From assembly GCA_028293745.1 (NCBI GenBank), contig JAQGOF010000189.1, positions 1 to 59,426 of the forward strand: 59,426 bases of DNA, given 5' to 3'. The translations under genes and the position numbers were made by a program. The DNA is from Gammaproteobacteria bacterium (GTDB taxonomy: Bacteria; Pseudomonadota; Gammaproteobacteria; Steroidobacterales; Steroidobacteraceae). This document shows positions 9,224 to 16,792 of the stretch, piece by piece (position 1 is the stretch's first letter; each line of letters opens with the position of its first letter). The notes beneath the pieces were generated by a model that saw only the letters and a program-made list of their open reading frames with translations, searched no databases and was not told the origin of the DNA.

Positions 9224-9844
9224 ATGTCCGTCGAGCCGGAAGTCAAGCGGGCGGTCGCGTTCTTTGACGGACAGAATTTATTCCACGCGGTGAAGAACGC
9301 ATTCGGATACAAATATCCGAACTACGACCCCGCGAAGTTGGCAAAAGCGGTTTGCGTGACGAAGGGCTGGACACTGAAGCAAGCCCGGTTCTACACAGGC
9401 GTACCCAGCGCTGACGACAATCAAGCGTGGAACTCTTTTTGGACACGCAAACTTCTGACTATGAGTCGAGCGGGCGTGCACGTGTATTCTCGTCCCCTTC
9501 GATATCGTAACAAGGTGGGTCTAAATGGTACCACCGTGTTGGTCGGTGAAGAGAAGGGCATCGACGTGCGCATCGCAATCGACATCCTGTCATGTGCCAT
9601 CAAAGGGTACTGCGACGTAGCCTTGGTCTTCAGCCAGGATCAGGACCTATCCGAAGTTGCAGATGAGGTGAGGGCTCTGGCAAATCAAGAGAACCGTTGG
9701 CTAAAGATTGCAAGCGCGTATCCTGTAAGCGCTGCGGTGGCCAACCGAAGAGGCATAAACAAAACCGACTGGATAAAGATTGATCGCGTAGCCTATGACG
9801 CTTGCATCGACCCGTGGGATTACCGAGCAGGGCCCGCTACATAG
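9224..9844 (+). CDS. NYN-domain (PIN-like) putative ribonuclease
   Basis: The 206-residue protein has the NYN domain pattern of metal-dependent RNases: AFFDGQNLF with Asp15 and Asn18, EEKGIDVRIAIDIL with Asp114 and Asp120, and VFSQDQDLSEVADEVR with Asp139 and Asp141. These are the acidic residues expected to bind metal. Related DUF88-type proteins act in RNA turnover or occur near defence genes; no particular RNA target can be read here. It stands alone, flanked by long non-coding DNA and a convergent modC. Base composition is visibly less GC-rich than the neighbours, which suggests recent acquisition. Confidence 0.85.
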   Translation: MSVEPEVKRAVAFFDGQNLFHAVKNAFGYKYPNYDPAKLAKAVCVTKGWTLKQARFYTGVPSADDNQAWNSFWTRKLLTMSRAGVHVYSRPLRYRNKVGLNGTTVLVGEEKGIDVRIAIDILSCAIKGYCDVALVFSQDQDLSEVADEVRALANQENRWLKIASAYPVSAAVANRRGINKTDWIKIDRVAYDACIDPWDYRAGPAT

Positions 9845-9917
9845 CCTTCGGGTTCGGTTCTTTATAGAACACTCGAACATCGACGGCGCGTCGGTCGCGA
9901 ACCGGCCCGGAAAATCG

Positions 9918-11126
9918 CTAAACCCTGCCGGACACCCGAAAGGCATGTCCGCGAGTAGACACCGCCTTAACCAACACCCACACGGCCAATCCTATCCGCA
10001 ACCCCAGCGAACCTACGGCACTCCGCGTGACCCGAGACAATACGTTGGCCCCACCGACATTCACAGTCACCAACACAGCTTCGTCCTCATCGTCCGCAAG
10101 AGCAACCACGACCCCCCGGAGCTCATTCCGAACACTCAACCCCCGCGGCGCTTCCACAGCCAAAATAATATCCCGCGCGAGCAACTGCACCCGCACATGC
10201 TCCCCAACCCCCACCCCCCGAACACTAACGTTCAAGACGCCAGCCCCGACCTGCAAATCGGCCATCCCCGCGGATGCATTCACCCCCCTAACCACCCCGT
10301 CGAGCACAGCGCCCACAGAATCCGCGCCAACGATGTCCCGAAGCGCCGGCACCAAGCTGACTTCGTTCAGCGTCCCCTGCGCCAGTACATGCCCCCCATC
10401 CATCAGCACAACATGGGTCGCCAGCCTCAACACCTCGTCGAACTGATGGCTCACGTAAACCATCGGAATCGAGAAGTTGTCGCGTAACCTCTCCAGGTAC
10501 GGCAGGACTTCCTCCCGGCGAGCGGCATCCAGCGCTGCCAGCGGCTCGTCGAGCAACAACATCCTGGGCTGTGACAGCAGAGCCCGCCCCAGCGACACGC
10601 GCTGCTTCTCGCCACCCGATAACTGATAGGGCCGACGCTGCAGCAACGGCTCCAGTCCCAGCAGGGACACGATGGGCTCCAGCTCGATCTTCTGACTCGA
10701 TGCCGCCGAAACACCTCGCGCGTCGCGCCCAGCCCGCGTCATGCCATAGCGCAAGTTGCGCAACACGCTCATGTGGGGGAACAAGCGTCCATCCTGGAAC
10801 ACGTAACCGATGCGTCGCCGTTCTGGCGGCACGCGTATTCCCGTGCGCGCGCGCGAGCCTGCGCCCGAAACTGCGGCGGTGCCTGCGGCCTTAGCCGTGT
10901 CAGCGCGTGTATCCCTGCCCGTACGCGCGCTCGTATCCTCGAGCACATCGCCATCCAACTCTATGCGAGCCTCATCAGCCTCGAGCAAGCCCGAAATGAT
11001 GTCGATAGTCGTAGTCTTGCCGCAGCCCGATCGACCGAACAGCGCCACCACGCCCGGCGTCGGTGCCTCGAAGTTGACATCCAACTTGAAGCCATCGCGC
11101 TGTTTGACGACCCTGACCTTCAGCAT
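9918..11126 (-). CDS. modC: Molybdate ABC transporter ATP-binding protein ModC
   Basis: ModC hydrolyses ATP to drive molybdate import through ModB. Visible features are Walker A GRSGCGKTTT (residues 31-40), signature LSGGEKQRVSLGRALL near 169, Walker B MLLLDEPLAALD near 189, and a C-terminal Mop-type domain (about 280-400) that senses or binds oxyanions. The 402-residue length exceeds the usual roughly 350. Most of the excess is an Ala/Arg/Thr-rich insertion at about residues 64-97, between the first beta-strands and the VPPERRRIGYVFQ stretch. It follows modB by 32 bp on the same strand. Confidence 0.93.
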   Translation of the reverse strand: MLKVRVVKQRDGFKLDVNFEAPTPGVVALFGRSGCGKTTTIDIISGLLEADEARIELDGDVLEDTSARTGRDTRADTAKAAGTAAVSGAGSRARTGIRVPPERRRIGYVFQDGRLFPHMSVLRNLRYGMTRAGRDARGVSAASSQKIELEPIVSLLGLEPLLQRRPYQLSGGEKQRVSLGRALLSQPRMLLLDEPLAALDAARREEVLPYLERLRDNFSIPMVYVSHQFDEVLRLATHVVLMDGGHVLAQGTLNEVSLVPALRDIVGADSVGAVLDGVVRGVNASAGMADLQVGAGVLNVSVRGVGVGEHVRVQLLARDIILAVEAPRGLSVRNELRGVVVALADDEDEAVLVTVNVGGANVLSRVTRSAVGSLGLRIGLAVWVLVKAVSTRGHAFRVSGRV

Positions 11127-11158
11127 CGTGCAGCTTTCCCGCTCGAGCGGCGGGCCAC

Positions 11159-11848
11159 TTATCGTCCCACCAGACTGCGAGCCCGGCGCGCCAGCATCTC
11201 TGCAAGCAACAGCCCGATGAGACCGAGCACAAACGACATGACGGCCAGCCGTAGCGCCTGGTCATCGCCGCCGGGGGATTGAATGGCGGTGTACAACGCT
11301 AGCGGAATAGTGCGTGTCACTCCGGGTACGTTGGCGGCGAAGGTGATCACCGCGCCGAACTCACCGAGTCCGGCAGCGAACGCCGTGACTGCACCTGCGA
11401 GCACACCTGGCAACATCAGCGGCAGCGTGATCGTAAAGAATCGATCGACTGGCCTGGCACCTAACGTTCGAGCTGCCGCTTCGAGTCCCGGATCCACATT
11501 CTCCAGCGATAGGCGGATGGACCTCACCATAAGAGGGAAAGCCATCACAGCGGTCGCCAGTGCGGCACCCGCAGTGGTGAATGCGAGCTGGATCCCAAAG
11601 TTATTGTGCAGCCAACCGCCGATCGGCCCATGATTACCGAAAACCAGCAGCAGCACGTAACCGATGGCTACCGGCGGCAGCACCAGGGGCAGGTGAACAA
11701 ACGCATCGAGCAACCATCGACCTGCAAATCGTCCGCGGGTGAGCAGCCAGGCAATGATCACGGCAAACGGTAAGCTGAAGAGTACGCTGCGCGCGGCAAC
11801 CACCAGGCTAAGGCGCAAAGCGTCCAGCTCGGCAGGGCTCAATTGCAT
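11159..11848 (-). CDS. modB: Molybdate ABC transporter permease ModB
   Basis: ModB forms the inner-membrane channel of the molybdate importer. The 229-residue protein equals E. coli ModB in length and has several hydrophobic spans and the coupling-helix region EAARTLGARPVDRFFTITLP. The LPLVLPPVAIGYVLLLVFG stretch is typical. It is the first gene of a modB-modC pair on the minus strand. The binding-protein gene modA, usually directly upstream, is absent; instead a degenerate tandem repeat occupies that space. The mod and xdhC/mocA genes in the same window suggest molybdoenzymes elsewhere in the genome. Confidence 0.93.
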   Translation of the reverse strand: MQLSPAELDALRLSLVVAARSVLFSLPFAVIIAWLLTRGRFAGRWLLDAFVHLPLVLPPVAIGYVLLLVFGNHGPIGGWLHNNFGIQLAFTTAGAALATAVMAFPLMVRSIRLSLENVDPGLEAAARTLGARPVDRFFTITLPLMLPGVLAGAVTAFAAGLGEFGAVITFAANVPGVTRTIPLALYTAIQSPGGDDQALRLAVMSFVLGLIGLLLAEMLARRARSLVGR

Positions 11849-12376
11849 GGTTGCATGGGCGGCGTAGCCTTTAGTTTAACGGCGGGCCGCACTGTCGCAC
11901 GATGATTACCGGTATGCACGCCCCAATATACCGGACGTCTCGCAGGCCCCGCGCTTGCGACTGGCGACGACCCATTCTCGCGGTTGCGGCGACGACTTGA
12001 CCGCGACAGAGCTGATCGCCACACGGCACAGCAGGTGCGCGCTGGTACGGCCTGGCGCGCGCCGCGCACCGGTTGGCCGAGCCTCGTGGCGGCAGCGGTT
12101 GGCCGAGGCTCGTGGCGGCTCTGGGTTGGCCCGAGCCTCGTGGCGGCACGGGTTGGGCGAGCCTGGGGGCGGCACCGGGTTGGCCGAGCTCGGCTGGCGC
12201 GCACGCGTTGCCCCAGCCGGTCGGCCGCACGGGCTGGCCGGCACGCAGCCTCGGTGCAGTCGGTGCACTTGAGCACAAGCCGGTCCGCACAGGAGCACCT
12301 CACTTGACTACCCACCATTCGCCCTCACCTCGGTTGAACGCTTCTTATGGGAGGTTGGGCTGGGCCCACGACGAAC
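11849..12376. other. Intergenic region between modB and hsp20 dominated by a tandem repeat
   Basis: Starts of modB (minus) and hsp20 (plus) face away from each other across 528 bp. The centre is a degenerate 27-bp tandem repeat (given separately). Open frames on both strands are repetitive Arg/Pro/Ala/Gly-rich translations of that repeat and are not credible genes. I see no modA remnant. Promoters for modB and hsp20 should lie at the two ends, but I cannot pick convincing elements. Confidence 0.6.
12071..12231. repeat. Degenerate tandem repeat, period about 27 bp, six copies
   Basis: Units begin at 12071, 12097, 12124, 12151, 12178 and 12206 and are 26-28 bp long. The shared core is GGTTGGCCGAGCCTCGTGGC followed by a GGCAC-like end. 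Copies 1-4 are close to each other; copies 5-6 are more diverged, and a further decayed copy may follow to about 12259. The multiple-of-three period gives nine-residue repeats in every frame, which explains the long repetitive open frames on both strands. Confidence 0.85.
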
Positions 12377-12802
12377 ATGAGCATTGATCGCCAGTTTGGC
12401 TGGATGTGGACCCAGGCTTGTGAGCTCCTGGACCGGGCCGACCGTATGCAGCGGCAATTCGTCCGCTACGTAGGACCGGGTGCGGATGCGGCGGTGTGGG
12501 AGCCACCCGTGGACATCCAAGAGACACCGGAAGGCCTGCAGTTCGTATTTGCCCTGCCCGGAGTCAACCCCGAACACATCGACATCACCTTGGGCCCGAA
12601 CGCACTTACCGTAATGGCGATACGTCCGGCGCGGCTTGGTAGCTCGGACTCAGTCATCCGTCGCATGGAAATTCCACACGGACGCTTTGTACGAAAAATC
12701 GCACTGGCCGGAGCGCGTTTCCGGCTTGGTGACACCCGTTACCTGAACGGCTGTCTTGAAGTCCGACTCGTAAGAGCCGGCGAAAATCGAGGACAAGAGT
12801 AA
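12377..12802 (+). CDS. Small heat-shock protein, Hsp20/alpha-crystallin family
   Basis: The 141-residue product has an alpha-crystallin domain: PPVDIQETPEGLQFVFALPG, then HIDITLGPNALTVMAIRP and a C-terminal strand GCLEVRLVRA. Small heat-shock proteins hold unfolding clients for refolding or degradation. The stop codon is only 4 bp from the lon start, so chaperone and protease are very likely one transcription unit. An in-frame ATG at 12347 is possible but adds residues with no family resemblance. The classical IXI motif at the very C-terminus is not evident, which may limit oligomerisation. Confidence 0.85.
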   Translation: MSIDRQFGWMWTQACELLDRADRMQRQFVRYVGPGADAAVWEPPVDIQETPEGLQFVFALPGVNPEHIDITLGPNALTVMAIRPARLGSSDSVIRRMEIPHGRFVRKIALAGARFRLGDTRYLNGCLEVRLVRAGENRGQE

Positions 12803-12806
12803 AGTC

Positions 12807-15224
12807 ATGGCCGATACAAACACCGCAGATTCAGCTCCGCATGGCGAGTCGCCGGCTCTGGCTGGCGACGTAGTTCCGATCATCGCCATGCGCAATGTGG
12901 CGCTCCTCCCCGGCACCGTGGTTCCCATCACGCTCGGCCGCGAAGAGAGCCTTGCAGCTGCCCAGGAGGCAGTGCGCACCGGAAAGAAGATCGGACTGTC
13001 GTTGCAATACGATGCCGCCGTCGAGAAGCCGACCTCACACGATCTCAACCAGGTTGGCGTGTTGGCCACGGTTGTCCGCTATGTGACGGCGCCGGACGGT
13101 ACACATCATCTCGTTGCACAAGGCGAAGGCCGCTTCCGCGTCAAAGAGTTTGTTCACGAGAAACCGTACTTCGCGGCGCGCATCGAGTTGCTCCCCGAAA
13201 TAAACACAACGGGTCCGCAGGTCGAAGCCCGCGCGGAAGTGCTCAAGGCTCGAGCGATCGAAGCCTTGTCGTTGCTGCCACAGGTCCCGGCCGAGCTGGC
13301 GCGCACCATCCAGTCCATGGACTCCCCGAGCCGCCTGGCCGACCTGATCGTCAGCTTCATGGACGTGAAGCCGCAGGAAAAGCAGGACATGATCGAGACC
13401 CTGGACCTGCAGGAGCGCCTGGACAAGGTACTCAAGCTGCTGGCCAACCGGCTCGAAGTCCTCAAGATCACCCGCGACATCACCGAACAGACGCAGACCG
13501 CGCTGGGCGAGCGCCAGCGTGAGGCGGTGCTGCGCGAGCAAATGCGCCAATTGCAGAAAGAGCTCGGTGATGACGAGAGCTCGGACAATGAGATCAAGGA
13601 GCTCGAGCAAGCCATCGAGAAGGCTGGAATGCCGCCCGAAGTGGCCGAACACGCTCGCAAGGAGCTGAAGCGGCTGCAGCGGATGAACGAGGCGAGCCCC
13701 GAATATGGGATGGTGCGCAGCTATCTCGACTGGCTCGTCGCACTCCCGTGGTCGAAGACCGATGTCGAGGACATCGACATCGAGCGCGCGCGACGCATCC
13801 TGGACGAGGACCATTACGGCCTCGAGAAGGTCAAGCGCCGCATCCTCGAGTACCTCGCCGTGCGTAAGCTGAACCCACAGGGCCGCAGCCCGATCCTGTG
13901 CTTCGTCGGGCCACCCGGCGTCGGCAAGACCTCGCTGGGTCAGAGCATCGCGCGCGCCCTGGGACTGAAGTTCCAGCGCGCGAGCCTCGGCGGCGTGCAT
14001 GACGAAGCGGAAATCCGCGGCCACCGGCGGACCTACATCGGCGCGCTCCCGGGCAACATCATCCAGGGACTGCGCAAGGCAGCCACACGCAATCCGGTCT
14101 TCATGCTGGACGAAATCGACAAGTTGAATGCGAGCTACCAGGGCGACCCGGCCTCCGCGCTGCTCGAGGTGCTCGATCCGGAGCAGAACGGAACGTTCCG
14201 CGACAACTACATCGCGCAGCCGTTCGATCTGAGTCGTGTGCTGTTCATTGCGACCGCCAACGTCCTGGAGACGATTCCCGGGCCGCTGCGCGACCGCATG
14301 GAGATCATCCAACTCACCGGCTATACCGAAGAGGAAAAGCTGCAGATTGCCAGACGGTATCTCGTCCAACGCCAGATGAAAGCCAACGGGCTGGATGCGG
14401 CACAAGTTGAGATCACCGACGCGGCGCTCAAGCGGGTGATACACGAGTACACGCGCGAATCGGGCTGCCGCAATTTGGAGCGTGAGATCGGCGCCTTAAT
14501 GCGCCGAGCAGCAATGCTCATCGCGGAGGGGAAAAGCACGACCGTGAAGATCGACGCTGCGGACGTCCCGGATATCCTCGGACCGACGCGCTTCGAAAAC
14601 GAAGTGGCGCAGCGCACGTCGGTGCCGGGCGTCGCAACCGGACTCGCCTGGACGCCCGTGGGCGGCGACATCCTGTTTGTCGAATCGGCCAAGCTGCCGG
14701 GCAGCGGAAAGCTCATCCTGACCGGACAGCTCGGCGATGTCATGAAGGAGAGCGCGCAGGCAGCGCTCAGCCTCGTGAAGGCGCAGGCTCCGGAGTTCGG
14801 GATCGATCCGAAGCAGTTCGATCAGAGCGACATACACGTTCACGTGCCTGCTGGAGCGATCCCCAAGGACGGTCCGAGTGCCGGGGTCGCGATGTTCATC
14901 TCGCTCACGTCGTTGTTGAGAGGCAAGGCGGTGCGGCCGGACGTAGCCATGACAGGCGAGATCAGTCTGCGAGGGCTGGTCCTGCCGGTTGGCGGCATCA
15001 AGGAGAAGATGATCGCAGCGGCGCGGGCGGGTATCCGGAAGGTGATATTGCCGGCGCGTAACAAGCGCGATCTCGAGGATATTCCGCCGAGTGCGAAGGC
15101 ACTTCTCGAGTTCGTGTGGGTGGAGCATGTCTCCGAGGCATTGGAAGTTGCCTTGGGACCGGGAGCAGCAGGGGATAAGCCTGCTGGCAAGGTGCAGAAG
15201 GAGCGGGAGATGTCCGCGGCCTGA
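12807..15224 (+). CDS. lon: ATP-dependent protease Lon
   Basis: Lon degrades misfolded and regulatory proteins in the cytoplasm. The 805-residue protein has the N-terminal substrate domain starting at VVPIIAMRNVALLPGTVVPI, the AAA+ module with Walker A GPPGVGKT at 368-375 and Walker B VFMLDEIDKL, and the C-terminal peptidase with Ser691 (KDGPSAGVAM) and Lys734 (GGIKEKM), spaced as in E. coli. All parts are intact and length is normal. It follows hsp20 by 4 bp. Confidence 0.97.
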   Translation: MADTNTADSAPHGESPALAGDVVPIIAMRNVALLPGTVVPITLGREESLAAAQEAVRTGKKIGLSLQYDAAVEKPTSHDLNQVGVLATVVRYVTAPDGTHHLVAQGEGRFRVKEFVHEKPYFAARIELLPEINTTGPQVEARAEVLKARAIEALSLLPQVPAELARTIQSMDSPSRLADLIVSFMDVKPQEKQDMIETLDLQERLDKVLKLLANRLEVLKITRDITEQTQTALGERQREAVLREQMRQLQKELGDDESSDNEIKELEQAIEKAGMPPEVAEHARKELKRLQRMNEASPEYGMVRSYLDWLVALPWSKTDVEDIDIERARRILDEDHYGLEKVKRRILEYLAVRKLNPQGRSPILCFVGPPGVGKTSLGQSIARALGLKFQRASLGGVHDEAEIRGHRRTYIGALPGNIIQGLRKAATRNPVFMLDEIDKLNASYQGDPASALLEVLDPEQNGTFRDNYIAQPFDLSRVLFIATANVLETIPGPLRDRMEIIQLTGYTEEEKLQIARRYLVQRQMKANGLDAAQVEITDAALKRVIHEYTRESGCRNLEREIGALMRRAAMLIAEGKSTTVKIDAADVPDILGPTRFENEVAQRTSVPGVATGLAWTPVGGDILFVESAKLPGSGKLILTGQLGDVMKESAQAALSLVKAQAPEFGIDPKQFDQSDIHVHVPAGAIPKDGPSAGVAMFISLTSLLRGKAVRPDVAMTGEISLRGLVLPVGGIKEKMIAAARAGIRKVILPARNKRDLEDIPPSAKALLEFVWVEHVSEALEVALGPGAAGDKPAGKVQKEREMSAA

Positions 15225-15243
15225 GCCTGCCGCGGCTCGCTTT
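15223..15243. terminator. Weak hairpin at the lon 3' end
   Basis: GAGCC at 15223-15227 pairs with GGCTC at 15234-15238, beginning within the lon stop codon, and is followed by GCTTT. The T-run is short, so termination is uncertain. It sits between convergent lon and the hypothetical gene ending at 15242. Confidence 0.3.
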
Positions 15244-15685
15244 ACCCGAAGGCTGTCTTATTGGCCGGGCGGTGGTCACTCTCTGATGGAGTGCTGCCCC
15301 CGGCCTCTTGCGTTTCCTCGTCCTGTAACATGCCATCGGATGCCACGGGGTCAACCCTGTAGGCAGCTACGACACGATTCCCCTCTGCACCGACCTGAGG
15401 AATTGCCCCATCGCCAAAGAGGTCCTGCCGCGTGTGCTGCAGCCATCGCTCGATGTGAACCCTGAAACGCACGATGGCTTCGGCGCGTAACGCATCCGGC
15501 GCGCTGTCGCCCAGCGCTTTCTCTTTGGCCGGCGACAAGTGGTACCACCACTGCAGACGATCCAAGCGACCATCTGCCCTCACGTAGGGGAGAGTGATGG
15601 AGAATCGACGTCCGTTGCGCGTCGGAGTCGTTTCTGCGAATGCAAAGTAGTCCTGGAGTGCCCGCGGCAGGTCAATGCTTGCCAT
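15242..15685 (-). CDS. Hypothetical protein, no recognised domain
   Basis: A 147-residue protein I do not recognise. The N-terminal two thirds look like a folded domain (LPRALQDYFAFAETTP, RFSITLPYVRADGRLDRLQW, HIERWLQHTRQDLFGDG). The last 30 residues are polar and probably disordered. There is no signal peptide or membrane segment. It lies 72 bp downstream of cysK on the same strand. The gap contains the short inverted repeat GCGCG-CCCTTG-CGCGC and AT-rich DNA that could hold its own promoter, so it need not belong to the cys operon. Confidence 0.6.
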   Translation of the reverse strand: MASIDLPRALQDYFAFAETTPTRNGRRFSITLPYVRADGRLDRLQWWYHLSPAKEKALGDSAPDALRAEAIVRFRVHIERWLQHTRQDLFGDGAIPQVGAEGNRVVAAYRVDPVASDGMLQDEETQEAGGSTPSESDHRPANKTAFG

Positions 15686-15757
15686 TTATTATTCCGGGAT
15701 CGATTTACCGCCAATATTATCATGCGCTGCGCGCAAGGGCGCGCCGGGAAGCATCGA

Positions 15758-16792
15758 TTATTGCGCCACTAACGTCTTCTCTAGCGTGATCGGCGGCCTC
15801 GAAACCGGATTGCCGGCGTGCGGAGCGAGACCTTTCTGTTCCAGCCACTCCCGATTGAACAGCCGCGACTGATATTTAGCACCTCCATCGCACAATACCG
15901 TGACGATGGTGTGCCCGCGCCCCAGTTCGAGTGCGACACGCACGGCCGCTGCGACATTGATGCCGCTCGTGCTGCCCAGGAAGAGCCCTTCCTCGCGCAG
16001 CAGGCGATAGACAAACCGAACCGTATCGGCATCTTCGACGTGAATGGCATCATCGATCGGCGCATCTTTCAGATTCGCAGTGATGCGCCCGATACCGATG
16101 CCTTCGGTGATCGACCCCGAGCCGGTTGATTTGAGCGCCCCGTTGCGAACGTATTCAAACAGACTGCTGCCGGGCGGATCCACGAGCACCGTGCGAATCG
16201 CACGGCGGCGAGACTTCAAGTACTCGGATACGCCCGCAAACGTGCCTCCAGTACCGGAAGCAGCCGTAAACGCATCGACGCGTCCGTTGGTCTGCGTCCA
16301 GATTTCAGGCCCAGTGGTTTCCAGGTGGGCCTGGCGATTGATGATGTTGTCGAACTGGTTCGCCCAGATCGCATTCGGCAGCGACGCGGCAAGGCGCTGC
16401 GCGACTTTCTGATACTGGTTGGGATTGCTGTACGGAACGGTGGGCACCTTGTGCACTTCCGCTCCCAAGGTCTCGAGCAGCTGATACTTCTCTGGAGACT
16501 GGTTGTCCGGCATCACGATGATGCAGCGATAGCCGCGCGCATTGCACACGTGCGCCAGGCCAATCCCGGTGTTGCCCGCGGTGCCTTCGACCACGGTTCC
16601 CTTCGGTGGCAGCGCTCCGCTCTTCTCGGCGGCCAGGACGATGGCGCGCGCGGCGCGGTCCTTGACCGAGCCGCCCGGGTTCATGAACTCCGCCTTGCCG
16701 AGGATCTCACAGCCCGTCTCGTCACTGACACCGCGCAGCCTGATCAAAGGCGTATTGCCCACCGCGCCAGAGAATCCATCCGAAATACTCAT
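15758..16792 (-). CDS. cysK: Cysteine synthase (O-acetylserine sulfhydrylase)
   Basis: This PLP enzyme makes L-cysteine from O-acetylserine and sulfide. The 344-residue protein shows the start VGNTPLIRLRGVS, the PLP lysine in KAEFMNPGGSVKDRAA, an asparagine loop EGTAGNTGIGLAH, and the phosphate-binding loop SGTGGTFAGVSEYL. The loop reads TAGNTG where most CysK proteins have TSGNTG, and the C-terminus is about 20-30 residues longer than in short CysK forms, as in the Cys2-like subgroup. The ATG overlaps the cysG stop by 4 bp, so cysH-cysG-cysK are probably one unit. Cystathionine beta-synthase-like activity is a less likely alternative. Confidence 0.88.
   Translation of the reverse strand: MSISDGFSGAVGNTPLIRLRGVSDETGCEILGKAEFMNPGGSVKDRAARAIVLAAEKSGALPPKGTVVEGTAGNTGIGLAHVCNARGYRCIIVMPDNQSPEKYQLLETLGAEVHKVPTVPYSNPNQYQKVAQRLAASLPNAIWANQFDNIINRQAHLETTGPEIWTQTNGRVDAFTAASGTGGTFAGVSEYLKSRRRAIRTVLVDPPGSSLFEYVRNGALKSTGSGSITEGIGIGRITANLKDAPIDDAIHVEDADTVRFVYRLLREEGLFLGSTSGINVAAAVRVALELGRGHTIVTVLCDGGAKYQSRLFNREWLEQKGLAPHAGNPVSRPPITLEKTLVAQ

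Noticed and set aside
11839..12318. Long Arg/Pro/Ala-rich open frames on both strands of the modB-hsp20 gap
   Set aside because: They are translations of a 27-bp repeat in a multiple-of-three period and appear in several frames at once.
13035..14444. 469-codon open frame on the minus strand opposite lon
   Set aside because: Lon is certain on the plus strand; the antisense frame shows no domain and arises from codon bias.
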